Assembly (NCBI GenBank): GCA_964587525.1
Contig: CAZPLZ010000005.1
Location: forward strand, 1 to 35,427
DNA from: CAZPLZ01 sp964587525
GTDB taxonomy: Bacteria; Oederibacteriota; CAKKQC01
Direction: 5' to 3'
Length of the DNA: 35,427 bases
Each line of letters begins with the position of its first letter. The stretch's first letter is position 1. Positions 15,020-23,472 of this stretch are shown piece after piece. The notes under the pieces are model-generated. The model was not told the origin of the DNA. It ran no database searches and saw nothing but the letters and a program-made list of their open reading frames with translations. A program made the translations under genes and the position numbers.

Positions 15020-17253
15020 CAGATTTCCCGCCGCGCCCGGCGCCGAATGGAGACAAAAGCCGGCACCGTTAGCACGGCGATGAGGCCCAGAAACACCACG
15101 ATCGGCCACAGAACGGGCCGGTTGTATTTCAGCCGGTAGCGATCGCGCGCGTGAAGGTCAAGCCGATGGTACTTCAGCGCGGTATAGGCGATCGCGCTTG
15201 GCTTGGTATTTTTAAGCCAGTCATGGGCCAGCGTGAAAATTACCGGGTGGAAGCCCCACACCAGGGGAGCGTCGTGCTGGGCGATACGGTTTGCCTGACG
15301 GATCAGGTCCAGGCGCTCCGGGCTGTTTTCCATGGTTTCCAGGCGCTTGAACAGCCGGTTGAACTCCGGATTGTCATAATTGCTGGTGTTGGGGCCCTGG
15401 TGTTTCACCCGTCCGTTCATGCCGTACAGCAGGAAGAGGAAGTTCTCCGGGTCCGGATAGTCCGCGTGCCACCCCCAGTGGAGCATCTGGAAATTGCCGT
15501 GGGCCGCCTTGTCCCGAAACCGGTTGTAATCGGTGGTCTCGTTTTTCAATTTGACGCCGATCGCCTCGAGTTTCATCATCAGCCACTGAATCCGAATAGC
15601 GTCACTGGGATTTTTCCAAGGGTTGGCAAAACGAATTTCCAGTTGCCGCCCGTTATCGTCCCTGCCTTGTGGGTACCCGGCTTCGGCCAACAGCATCCTC
15701 GCATGCTCCAGAGAACGCCTGACGGGACGTCCGGCGCGTTCGTCCCATCGGTACACAAAGGGGTCCATACCGTGGCGATTGAGCTCATAGCCATAAATGC
15801 CTGGAGGAATGAGGCTTTGGGCAGGCACACCCCGGCCGTTGAGGAATATCTGAACCCGCTCCTCGCTGTTGATGGCGATGGCGATCGCCTGTCGAAGTTT
15901 CGCCCGTGGTTCCGTGTAGCCGCCCACCGTATCGTCGAGCATATTGAACGCGAAGTAGTAGGTGGTCGGATTGACGCCGACCTCGAGGCGGATGCCCCGC
16001 TCCGTGAAGTCCGGACTGATCTCGGCAGTACCCTCGGGGGAAAACTGCACAGCCTGATCAAAGCTTTCCGAGGGGATTCCCGAAGCGTCATAGTACCCTT
16101 GCACGAACTTGAGCCAGCGAGGAATAGCCTCCTTTTCCAGCTTCAAGACGATCCGGTCGAAGAACGGCAGCCCCCGGCCCGCGTCCTCCAGGAGACCTTG
16201 TTGGCGGTCACCCGGCTCGCCGCGCCGAGGATAGGTCTGGCCGTGATACAACTCGTTGCGGGCCAGAATGATTTCTCTGTGCGGGTTGTAGAGTTCGATC
16301 CGGTATGGTCCGGTCCCGATGGGATAGCGGTTCAAGGTGATGCTCCTGGCGATCAACGCGCTCTGACCATAAAAAATCAGCGCCTCGGCCGGCATGGGTG
16401 CAAAAAACGGCATCGCCAGCCAGTAGAGGATCTGCGGGTACTGACCTTTGATGGTGATGCGGTAGGTGTGCCGGTCCAACACCCGTACCCCGGGAAGTGG
16501 ATGGCGATCAAGATCCAGGCGGATGGGCCGCCGCCGCTCGTCCAGCTCCGCGTTGTACAGCGGGCCACCCGCCTCGCGCCGGTGGGCCCGTTCATCCTCC
16601 AGATCCTTGCGGAGGAGGCGGGCGTATTCCCCTAGGCCCACGATGTACTTGGCCATGACGGGCAGGATCGGGCAGCCAGGGACGAGCGTCGGGTCGGCCA
16701 GCCGCTTCAGTTGGGTGACGTAATCCGCCGCGACCAGCTCCCGGGTGCCGGTGTCCGGCAGGTCGTGAAGCTGCGTCACCTCGGGCAAGTTTTCCGGCAG
16801 GTTGTGGTACTTGAGCCGGCCCCGCCCGTCCCGAGCAAAACACTGGTGCGGTGCGTATGTGATCCCAGCTTTCAGGGTGATGTCGTAGACCGTGGTGGCC
16901 ACTTCAGCGGGCGGGGAGCCCGGGGGTAACCGGTTACCGGCTGGATCGTAGAAAACCGGCTTGGGGATTTTGGTGGCCGTCGCGGGAATCAGCTCATACG
17001 GGCGCTTGAGGTAGTGATACTGTAGCGGCGGTTCATAGACCAGACCCAGGATTGAATACTCGTTGGAGCTGTAGGAGACGGCAGGATCCAGGTGCTTGGG
17101 CCGTTCAACAAAAGTCGAGTAATAGATATTCTGGTTGGCCTCTGATGCCCGGTAGGGATTGTTAGGAAGACAACCGCATAACGTGAGCAGTCCTGTCAGG
17201 GTGTAAAGAGTCCAAAGTCTAAAGTTTAAAGTCCTGTGGACTTTTTCGATCAG
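15019..17253 (-). CDS. Family 5 extracellular substrate-binding lipoprotein with C-terminal membrane anchor (probable CTG start)
   Basis: This is the solute-binding component of the importer (SBP_bac_5 family, peptides or similar ligands). The frame is open well beyond the first standard start (GTG 16902). The extra residues contain a lipoprotein signal: basic residues, then LWTLYTLTGLLTL and lipobox LCG/C28, followed by NIYYSTFVERPKHLDPAVSY, the normal mature N-terminus of this family. No ATG, GTG or TTG exists in frame upstream of the lipobox. A CTG at 17253 has GAGGG 6 nt upstream and overlaps the aldolase stop as CTGA, so I infer a CTG start and 744 residues. The C-terminus carries a membrane helix (PVLWPIVVFLGLIAVLTVPA) and a basic tail. 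Conserved binding-protein segments include AIAINSEERVQIFLNGRG. A lost ATG through a sequencing error is the alternative. Confidence 0.82.
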   Translation of the reverse strand: MIEKVHRTLNFRLWTLYTLTGLLTLCGCLPNNPYRASEANQNIYYSTFVERPKHLDPAVSYSSNEYSILGLVYEPPLQYHYLKRPYELIPATATKIPKPVFYDPAGNRLPPGSPPAEVATTVYDITLKAGITYAPHQCFARDGRGRLKYHNLPENLPEVTQLHDLPDTGTRELVAADYVTQLKRLADPTLVPGCPILPVMAKYIVGLGEYARLLRKDLEDERAHRREAGGPLYNAELDERRRPIRLDLDRHPLPGVRVLDRHTYRITIKGQYPQILYWLAMPFFAPMPAEALIFYGQSALIARSITLNRYPIGTGPYRIELYNPHREIILARNELYHGQTYPRRGEPGDRQQGLLEDAGRGLPFFDRIVLKLEKEAIPRWLKFVQGYYDASGIPSESFDQAVQFSPEGTAEISPDFTERGIRLEVGVNPTTYYFAFNMLDDTVGGYTEPRAKLRQAIAIAINSEERVQIFLNGRGVPAQSLIPPGIYGYELNRHGMDPFVYRWDERAGRPVRRSLEHARMLLAEAGYPQGRDDNGRQLEIRFANPWKNPSDAIRIQWLMMKLEAIGVKLKNETTDYNRFRDKAAHGNFQMLHWGWHADYPDPENFLFLLYGMNGRVKHQGPNTSNYDNPEFNRLFKRLETMENSPERLDLIRQANRIAQHDAPLVWGFHPVIFTLAHDWLKNTKPSAIAYTALKYHRLDLHARDRYRLKYNRPVLWPIVVFLGLIAVLTVPAFVSIRRRARREI
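17207..17234. repeat. Heptanucleotide tandem repeat (NNAGTYY x4)
   Basis: Four consecutive 7-bp units fit NNAGTYY: agAGTCC, aaAGTCT, aaAGTTT and aaAGTCC. The tract encodes, on the minus strand, the start of the lipoprotein signal peptide. A related tract occurs at 27653-27680. Confidence 0.6.
17228..17244. other. Perfect short hairpin at the substrate-binding protein start
   Basis: AAAGTCC and GGACTTT pair perfectly around a TGT loop (ACA on the minus strand). On the minus strand it lies 6-22 nt downstream of the inferred CTG, where a structure could affect initiation. Confidence 0.4.
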
Positions 17254-18671
17254 TCGTCGCCCTCGAAGCTTTCGGCCTTCGCTATTTTGGCAGCCTGCGG
17301 GCTGGGAATTGGTGTCTCTGGGAGTTTGACGAAGGGTTTGATCAGTGGGCCCGTACCTCCAACATTGAGCTTGCGGAGCAACAAGTCCACTTTTTCCTCT
17401 AACGCGGCTATCAGTTCTTCCCGGACGCCATCTGGCAGTTCCCAGAGCCTTAACTTGAAAGGCCCGAGTGCTTTCTTGCGTGTCTTATAAAAGAACTGGG
17501 TGTCGGAGTCTTCGTTTTTACGCTCGTGAGCACATTCCTCGGACAGGAAGGCGTACATCTCTTCTTTCAACCCTGCAGGGAAATGCGGGTGCTCGTAGAG
17601 GATGTTCTGGAATTCAGTCGCCAAATGGATTTCACAAGCTCCGAGTTGGGGGAATTTGTCAAATAATTCGATGGGTAGCGTGGACGCCCCATGCTGAACC
17701 GCGCCGGCTAGCTTGTAGCGCGTGCGGCCGGCCTCGGAGAGTTTGGCCAGGGCGTCAAAATCCAGTTTCACCTTGGCCATGCTCCCGTCGGGAAGCACCA
17801 CCCCGCCGTGATCGGTTCCGGTCTGGACGCTGATTTTGGAAATTCCGGTGAGGCTTGGCGGGAGACACCGCTGATAACCCTCCATGAAGGCGTCGAGTTC
17901 CGCCTCCGTGGAATTTTTTTTCCCCACTTCGCCGATCTCCCCACCAAGTGACACCATGACGCCCTGAGGCTGTTCTTGCCTGACAAACGTCGAGAGGTCC
18001 GCACACTGGTGGAAGTTCGTCGCTTGCTGTTCTGCCAAAGTGGGTTTAGAGAGATCCACCAATGTTGAGGTGTCCAGATCGATGTTGCAGAATCCGGCCT
18101 CCAAGGCCTGCTTGGTTAATTTCTTGATGCCCGCTAGCTCCTTGGCAGGATCCTTTTTAAAATTGACGGCATTGACCTGAAAGTGGTCACCTTGGATGAA
18201 CACCGGCCAGGGATAGCCTGTCCTCAGGGCGGCAGCCAGAACAGATGATACATATTCTGATGGACTCTGATGTGTGTAACCCATTTCGGAGCGGGACAAT
18301 TCGCAGATCAAGGCGCCTGCTTCGTGGCGCTTGGCTGCACGAAAGATAGCCTGCGCGAAGTAATAGGTGAATGCCCGGACATTAATGGCGGGCACGGTGA
18401 AGTTATGGGGGAGGTCGCCGCGGCCACGGGCAAGGTAGACCTCGTTGATGGAAGCAGGTCCTAAGCCGAACTGCCGCGCAATCTCTCGGATCAGCCACGC
18501 GGCCATGGTACGGGCTTCATCGTCAGAGCTGAAGGCCACCGTCCACGCCAACTTGTCGATGGTGTGCTCGCGCAGGTGTTTGTGGTTGAGCACCTTGACG
18601 CTGCCATTGCTCAGCGACAGCGCCTCCGCCGTCGCACCTTTGAGTTCCTCTATGCTGTTCGCTGCCGTCAT
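17250..18671 (-). CDS. fba: Class II fructose-bisphosphate aldolase
   Basis: This 473-residue zinc-dependent aldolase cleaves or makes fructose-1,6-bisphosphate in glycolysis and gluconeogenesis (or a closely related ketose bisphosphate). Class II motifs are visible: FTVPAINVRAF near 91-101, the zinc His in FIQGDHFQVNA (D162, H163), SLGGEIGEVG (241-250), VQHGAS and EIHLATEFQNI. It is longer than E. coli FbaA (359), with an N-terminal extension of about 80 residues and a C-terminal helical tail. This long form is seen in several environmental phyla. It is the first gene of the minus-strand operon, and its stop overlaps the inferred start of the transporter's binding protein. Confidence 0.88.
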   Translation of the reverse strand: MTAANSIEELKGATAEALSLSNGSVKVLNHKHLREHTIDKLAWTVAFSSDDEARTMAAWLIREIARQFGLGPASINEVYLARGRGDLPHNFTVPAINVRAFTYYFAQAIFRAAKRHEAGALICELSRSEMGYTHQSPSEYVSSVLAAALRTGYPWPVFIQGDHFQVNAVNFKKDPAKELAGIKKLTKQALEAGFCNIDLDTSTLVDLSKPTLAEQQATNFHQCADLSTFVRQEQPQGVMVSLGGEIGEVGKKNSTEAELDAFMEGYQRCLPPSLTGISKISVQTGTDHGGVVLPDGSMAKVKLDFDALAKLSEAGRTRYKLAGAVQHGASTLPIELFDKFPQLGACEIHLATEFQNILYEHPHFPAGLKEEMYAFLSEECAHERKNEDSDTQFFYKTRKKALGPFKLRLWELPDGVREELIAALEEKVDLLLRKLNVGGTGPLIKPFVKLPETPIPSPQAAKIAKAESFEGDD

Positions 18672-18694
18672 GACAATGAATCCCTGTTGCGGCG

Positions 18695-18723
18695 ATTATA
18701 CGCACAAAAGTATTTCTGATACA
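18695..18723 (-). promoter_or_regulatory. Candidate fba-operon promoter
   Basis: On the minus strand a perfect TATAAT (18700-18695) lies 23 nt upstream of the fba ATG. About 17 nt further upstream is TGTATC (18723-18718), a weak -35. It overlaps the divergent mutS promoter, so the two transcripts may compete for polymerase. Confidence 0.5.
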
Positions 18724-18725
18724 AT
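18717..18725 (+). promoter_or_regulatory. Candidate extended -10 promoter of mutS-ruvCAB
   Basis: TGATACAAT is an extended -10 (TGN plus TACAAT at 18720-18725) located 18 nt before the TTG start of mutS. No good -35 is present, consistent with extended -10 promoters. Confidence 0.45.
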
Positions 18726-18743
18726 TCGCGCTAGGTCGCCTTA

Positions 18744-21341
18744 TTGCTCAGCTCAGAGTTAAACCCCATGATGCGGCAATACTGGGAGCTGAAAGCCCGG
18801 TATCAGAACTGTCTGCTGTTCTTCCGGTTGGGTGATTTTTACGAGATGTTTTTTGAGGATGCCGAGCGTGCCTCTCAGCTCCTGGGGCTCACCCTGACGG
18901 CGCGTGAGAGCGGCACGACCACCAAAGCTCCCATGTGCGGCGTGCCATACCACAGCGCACAATCCTATATTGCCAAACTCCTGAAGTTAGGAGAGAAGGT
19001 CGCCCTGTGTGAACAGATGGAGGACCCTCGCCAGGTTCGCGGTCTGGTGAAACGGGACGTGGTACGGGTGCTGACGCCGGGAACCCTGGTCGAGAGCGAC
19101 CTTCTGGCTGAACGGGTGAACAACTACCTGTCCGCGGTCGCCGGGACTCCAGCCGAATTCGGACTGGCCTCGGTGGATCTTTCAACGGGTGAGTTTATGG
19201 CCACCGCGTACGCAGGGAGGACAGCTTTGGAGGATGTTCGGGATGAACTCCTGCGCTTGCAGCCAGCCGAGTGTCTGGCCACCAGGGACGTGATCACATC
19301 GCTGCAGCTTGCCTCTCATAACAGCACTGCTGTGGATGACGTGCCCTCTCCCATAGATGCGAAAGCAAGCTTACAACGACATTTCCAGATTGCCTCTCTG
19401 ACAGCATTCGGCTGCGAGGATCGGCCAGTGATCCAGCAGGCTGCCGCGTTATTGCTGGAATATCTTCAACGGACGCACAAGGGCGGACTGGCGCACCTGA
19501 AAAAACTCACCATCTATTCGGCGAATTCCTTTCTCCGGCTGGATCCCTTCACCTTGGATGCGCTGGAGATTGTGGAGGCCAGGTCCGGTGCGGGCCAGAC
19601 CCCCACCCTGCTTTCTACATTAGATCTGACAACCTGTGCGATGGGCGGCCGCCAGTTACGCCAGTGGCTGTTGCGGCCGCTGGTACTGGCTGGCGAGATC
19701 TTAAATCGTTTGGATGCGGTCGAATGGCTGGTGGAGCATCCGGGGGACCGCGCGAATGTCAGAGATTCGCTCAAGGCATGCGCCGATCTGGAGCGAATCG
19801 CGGCTAGGGTGGGCAGCCAATCGGCCAACGCCCGTGACCTGGCAGCGATGCGCGCCACGTTGGGGCAATTCAGCCGGCTCAAGGCCGTGCTGGTTCAGGC
19901 AGGTGCCCCTGGGTTGCTCGCTGAGCATACCACCGCGCTGGACGATTGCCCCGATCTTCAATCGCTGCTCGCAACTGCGTTGGTTGAGGACCCACCGCAA
20001 TTGCTCACCGAGGGGGGCTTGATTCGGGACGGGTACCATTCAGAGGTGGATGAATTGCGCTTGCTTACGAAACGAAGCAAGGATTTCCTGCTTGAGATCC
20101 AGACCCGAGAGCGCCGGCGCACCGGCATCGCCAACCTCAAAGTGCAGTACAACAGTGTGTTCGGTTATTTCATCGAGGTGTCCAAAGGAAAAACTCACCT
20201 CGTTCCGGCCAATTACCAGCGTAAACAAACCCTGACCGGTGCGGAGCGCTATATCACGCCGGAGCTGAAAGAAATCGAAGGCAAGATCCTTGGCGCTCAG
20301 GAGAAGCTGTGCAGCCTGGAACATGAACTTTTCTTGCGTGTGCGTGCTCAGGTGGCAGAGTCTGTGGCCACATTGCTCCATTCCGCACACGCCGCGGGTG
20401 CCGTGGACGCACTGGCCGCGCTAGCCGAAGCTGCCTCCCGTTACGGGTATGTACGGCCTGCGATCGATGCTGGCGGTACCATTGAAATCATCGAAGGCAG
20501 GCACCCAGTCCTGGAACGGGTGCAATCCACCTTTGTCAGTAACGATGTCCGGCTTCTGCCCTGGCAGGAGCAGATCTTGATCGTCACCGGCCCCAATATG
20601 GCCGGGAAGTCAACGTACCTTCGACAAACTGCGCTCATCACCCTCATGGCGCATGTGGGTAGCTTCGTGCCAGCGAAGGAAGCCAGGATCGCGGTGGTGG
20701 ACGGCATCTACTGCCGGATCGGTGCCTCTGACCGTTTGGCTCAGGGCCTCTCCACCTTTATGGTGGAGATGACTGAAGTGGCGCAGATCTTGAACCACGC
20801 GACTGATCGCAGCCTGCTGATCTTTGACGAGGTCGGAAGGGGAACCAGCACCTATGACGGCATTTCCATCGCTTGGGCGATTGTCGAGCACATCGCTAAA
20901 GATCTGGGTGCAAAAACGCTCTTCGCCACTCACTACTATGAGTTGACCGCCCTTGCCGACGAGTACCCTTCCGTGAAGAACTACAATGTGCTTGTGCGGG
21001 AGTGGAAAAATGAGCTCGTATTTCTATACAAGATTAATCCTGGGCGAGCCGACCGGAGTTATGGCGTGCAGGTGGCCAAACTGGCTGGCTTGCCGGAACC
21101 GGTGATCTCAAGGTCCAGGGACCTGCTCAAGGAGTTTGAACGTACGGCACCGCGGGAGAACTCCGGTCGGTACGGCGGGCAGCTGTCGCTCTTTCAGCCG
21201 CTTCCTGACCCTGTCCGGTACCGGCTTGAGGCCGCCGAGGTGGAAGCCCTGACCCCACTGGAAGCCATGAACCTGTTGCATGAATTACGCGAGTTGTTGC
21301 GTGGAGCTCCAACTGGTGAGGGTGGGTTTTCCAATGCCTAA
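18744..21341 (+). CDS. mutS: DNA mismatch repair protein MutS
   Basis: This 865-residue protein recognises mismatches and recruits MutL. The mismatch-binding Phe-x-Glu is present (F32-Y-E34 in LGDFYEMF). The connector, lever and clamp regions follow. The C-terminal ABC-type ATPase has GPNMAGKST (616-624), Walker B LLIFDEVGRGTSTYDG (near 690) and the HYYELTALAD segment. The length is typical. I chose TTG 18744 as start because residues from it (NPMMRQYWELK) match the family N-terminus and AGG lies 8 nt upstream; ATG 18768 would remove little. It heads an operon: the ruvC start overlaps its stop by 8 nt. mutL is 11 kb away on the same strand. Confidence 0.97.
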   Translation: MLSSELNPMMRQYWELKARYQNCLLFFRLGDFYEMFFEDAERASQLLGLTLTARESGTTTKAPMCGVPYHSAQSYIAKLLKLGEKVALCEQMEDPRQVRGLVKRDVVRVLTPGTLVESDLLAERVNNYLSAVAGTPAEFGLASVDLSTGEFMATAYAGRTALEDVRDELLRLQPAECLATRDVITSLQLASHNSTAVDDVPSPIDAKASLQRHFQIASLTAFGCEDRPVIQQAAALLLEYLQRTHKGGLAHLKKLTIYSANSFLRLDPFTLDALEIVEARSGAGQTPTLLSTLDLTTCAMGGRQLRQWLLRPLVLAGEILNRLDAVEWLVEHPGDRANVRDSLKACADLERIAARVGSQSANARDLAAMRATLGQFSRLKAVLVQAGAPGLLAEHTTALDDCPDLQSLLATALVEDPPQLLTEGGLIRDGYHSEVDELRLLTKRSKDFLLEIQTRERRRTGIANLKVQYNSVFGYFIEVSKGKTHLVPANYQRKQTLTGAERYITPELKEIEGKILGAQEKLCSLEHELFLRVRAQVAESVATLLHSAHAAGAVDALAALAEAASRYGYVRPAIDAGGTIEIIEGRHPVLERVQSTFVSNDVRLLPWQEQILIVTGPNMAGKSTYLRQTALITLMAHVGSFVPAKEARIAVVDGIYCRIGASDRLAQGLSTFMVEMTEVAQILNHATDRSLLIFDEVGRGTSTYDGISIAWAIVEHIAKDLGAKTLFATHYYELTALADEYPSVKNYNVLVREWKNELVFLYKINPGRADRSYGVQVAKLAGLPEPVISRSRDLLKEFERTAPRENSGRYGGQLSLFQPLPDPVRYRLEAAEVEALTPLEAMNLLHELRELLRGAPTGEGGFSNA

Positions 21342-21840
21342 ATCAAAAAACCGTATCGTCCTTGGCATTGATCCAGGCCTTGCCTCCACCGGGGTAGGGG
21401 TCATCGCTGAGCGCAACCGTGCCTTCGTGCCGCTCGCATACGACTGCATTCAAACCAAACAGACTCAACCCCTTCCGAGCCGTTTCAAGATCCTGTACCG
21501 CGCTGTAACGAAGTTCATCAACCGATACCGGCCTGATACCCTCGCGATGGAGCGGCTGTTTTTTGCAAGAAATGCTAAGACGGCGATGGTGGTCGGACAA
21601 GCTCAAGGCGTGGTGCTCTTATCGGTCGCGGGAAGGGAGATCGAGGTGTTTCAGTACACCCCCATGGAAGTCAAAATGGCGGTGACGGGTGATGGAAGAG
21701 CCGACAAAGACGATGTCGCACTCATGATCCAGAAAATCCTCAAGCTTGCCACCCTTCCGCGCCCCCATGACGCTGCCGACGCCCTGGCGGTGGCCTACTG
21801 CCATCTGGTGTCCACCAGGCTGGATAGGCGCCATGCTTGA
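21334..21840 (+). CDS. ruvC: Holliday junction resolvase RuvC
   Basis: This 168-residue endonuclease resolves Holliday junctions by symmetric nicking after branch migration by RuvAB. All four acidic active-site residues are present: D in LGIDPGLASTG, E in MERLFFARNAKTA, and two D in PHDAADALAVAYCH. I chose the ATG at 21334 (MPKSKNRIVLG), which overlaps the mutS stop by 8 nt and has a GAGGGTGGG ribosome-binding region just upstream. The stop overlaps ruvA by 8 nt. Confidence 0.96.
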   Translation: MPKSKNRIVLGIDPGLASTGVGVIAERNRAFVPLAYDCIQTKQTQPLPSRFKILYRAVTKFINRYRPDTLAMERLFFARNAKTAMVVGQAQGVVLLSVAGREIEVFQYTPMEVKMAVTGDGRADKDDVALMIQKILKLATLPRPHDAADALAVAYCHLVSTRLDRRHA

Positions 21841-22369
21841 ATACTTGAAGGGGCGCCTTAAGCAGGTGGGGCGTGGCGAAGTTGTACTTGAGGTCGGAGG
21901 CGCCGGGATCCTGATTCGGATCCCAACTTCCAGCCGGTATGCGAAACGTCTTGGACAGCTCGTGACCGTGTACACCGTCTTAGATATACAAGTCAGGCGG
22001 TGGACGGTGTACGGCTTCGGCAGTCCGAAGGAGCGGAAGTCATTTGAAGAGTTGTGGAAAATTCCCGGCATTGGCGCAGCCACCGCGTTGAAGCTGCTCC
22101 CGCACCGCAATGCGCTGCGGGACGGGCGCCCCGCCGTTTTGCCTGAACTGCCTGGCGTGGGACCGGCAAAGCGTAAGCGTCTGTTACGTTGGTTCCGGCG
22201 AGGTCAAGGTGAGGAAGGGGCGAATCACGAAGCCGTACGGGAACTGCGTGCCGCTCTGAAGGCGCTTGGTCTGCACCCAAAGGAAGCGCAAGCTCAAGCC
22301 GTTCGTACCCTGGCACGAAACCCAGGTGTCTCACTGGAACAACTGGTCCGGCTGGCGGTCAAACGCTGA
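21833..22369 (+). CDS. ruvA: Holliday junction branch migration protein RuvA (compact form)
   Basis: This 178-residue protein binds four-way junctions as a tetramer and loads RuvB. Domain I (OB fold) starts MLEYLKGRLKQVGRGEVVLE. Domain II has two helix-hairpin-helix motifs, IPGIGAATALKLL and LPGVGPAKRKRLL. The C-terminal domain III, which contacts RuvB, is ALKALGLHPKEAQAQAVR. The link between the two hairpins is clearly shorter than in the usual about 200-residue RuvA, and several consensus positions differ. The position between ruvC and ruvB makes the identity secure. The ATG at 21833 overlaps the ruvC stop by 8 nt. Confidence 0.9.
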   Translation: MLEYLKGRLKQVGRGEVVLEVGGAGILIRIPTSSRYAKRLGQLVTVYTVLDIQVRRWTVYGFGSPKERKSFEELWKIPGIGAATALKLLPHRNALRDGRPAVLPELPGVGPAKRKRLLRWFRRGQGEEGANHEAVRELRAALKALGLHPKEAQAQAVRTLARNPGVSLEQLVRLAVKR

Positions 22370-22371
22370 AG

Positions 22372-23370
22372 ATGGTCGCCGCAAAGAAGGGAGCGGCCAT
22401 GCTCAAGCTGCGGCAGGAACAGGACAGCCCCTTTGAGAATGTGCTTCGTCCGGCCTCGCTGCAGGAGTATGTTGGGCAGGAGCGGGCTAAAAAAGTCCTG
22501 ACGACTGCGCTGGTCGCCGCCCGGGCCAGGGGAGAGGAATTAGATCACATTCTCTTGCATGGCAGCCCAGGATTTGGCAAAACCACCCTGGCGATGATCC
22601 TCGCCCGGGAGCTGGGTGTTCGGTTGCATATCACATCAGGCGGTGCCATGAACCGGGGCGCTGATGTCCTGGCACAACTGAACGAGATCAAGCCGCGGGA
22701 AGTGCTGTTCGTCGATGAGGTGCACCGCCTCAAAAAACCGATCGAGGAGCTGCTCTATCCAGCCCTGGAAGATTTCCGGCTGGACGTGGCTGTGGGAAAG
22801 GGGGCCTCGGCTCGTCAACTGCGGCTACCGATCGAGCGGTTTACGATGATCGGGGCCACCACCCGTCTGGGCGTTCTTTCGTCGCCGTTCCGGAACCGCT
22901 TTGGCTTGATCGTGCGGCTGGAACCCTACACGGTGGATGAGTTGCTGTCCATCGTTCAGACCTCGGCTGAGAAACTACGGTGCAGGCTGGATCGGACCGC
23001 TGGCCTGGAACTGGCGCAACGGGCGAGGGGAACCCCGCGCATCGTGAATCACTTGTTGAAACGGGCCAGAGATTACGCGCAGACGCATAGCGCTTCGAGT
23101 GTGACCGTCGAAGTGGTGCGCCAAGCCCTCTCGGATATCGGCATTGACCGGGACGGGCTGGACGAGATGGACCGGAGACTTCTAGATATGCTGGTGAACC
23201 GCTACGGGGGCGGACCGGTTGGATTGAAAACGCTGGCGATCGCCGCGGGCGAAGATCCTGAAACCGTGGAAGATTTTTACGAGCCGTATTTGATCCAAGC
23301 TGGATTTATGATTCGCTCACTCCAAGGCCGCAAGGCGACGCCGCTGGCCCAGAAACGATTCGCCAAGTGA
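22372..23370 (+). CDS. ruvB: Holliday junction branch migration ATPase RuvB
   Basis: This 332-residue AAA+ motor drives branch migration with RuvA. It begins the domain with LRPASLQEYVGQERAKKVL. Walker A is GSPGFGKTTLA, Walker B is LFVDEVHRL, and sensor 1 plus the arginine-finger region is GATTRLGVLSSPFRNRFG. The C-terminal winged helix contains GPVGLKTLAIAAGEDPETVE and ends at the conserved YLIQAGFM and RKATPLA. It starts 2 nt after the ruvA stop. The length is typical. This is the last gene of the mutS-ruvCAB operon. Confidence 0.97.
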   Translation: MVAAKKGAAMLKLRQEQDSPFENVLRPASLQEYVGQERAKKVLTTALVAARARGEELDHILLHGSPGFGKTTLAMILARELGVRLHITSGGAMNRGADVLAQLNEIKPREVLFVDEVHRLKKPIEELLYPALEDFRLDVAVGKGASARQLRLPIERFTMIGATTRLGVLSSPFRNRFGLIVRLEPYTVDELLSIVQTSAEKLRCRLDRTAGLELAQRARGTPRIVNHLLKRARDYAQTHSASSVTVEVVRQALSDIGIDRDGLDEMDRRLLDMLVNRYGGGPVGLKTLAIAAGEDPETVEDFYEPYLIQAGFMIRSLQGRKATPLAQKRFAK

Positions 23371-23392
23371 TCGTTCTCCCCTTTGTCGCCGA

Positions 23393-23422
23393 TTGACCGT
23401 TGCATCAGATTTAGGGTACAAA
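23393..23422 (+). promoter_or_regulatory. Candidate promoter of the toxin-antitoxin operon
   Basis: TTGACC (23393-23398) and TACAAA (23417-23422) are separated by 18 nt, about 50 nt upstream of the antitoxin start. The AT-rich block that follows holds repeated TCATAT motifs. Confidence 0.45.
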
Positions 23423-23425
23423 TGG

Positions 23426-23453
23426 TCATATGAATCAGGCATATTAGTCATAT
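23426..23453 (+). promoter_or_regulatory. Probable autoregulatory operator (three CATAT sites)
   Basis: TCATAT (23426), GCATAT (23439) and TCATAT (23448) recur in the leader, the first embedded in the palindrome CATATG. Phd/YefM-type antitoxins bind such repeats near their own promoter. A strong AAAGGAGG (23461-23468) follows. Confidence 0.4.
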
Positions 23454-23472
23454 TATTTACAAAGGAGGAACC

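Noticed and set aside
15151..16635. Long open frame (494 codons) on the plus strand opposite the substrate-binding protein
   Set aside because: It is a mirror frame of a GC-rich real gene. The minus strand has clear family motifs, and the plus-strand product matches no fold I recognise and would oppose the operon.
17228..17246. Intrinsic terminator on the plus strand (AAAGTCC-TGT-GGACTTTTT)
   Set aside because: No plus-strand gene ends here, and the stem is AT-rich and short. On the operon's strand the T-run is absent, so I list it only as a hairpin.
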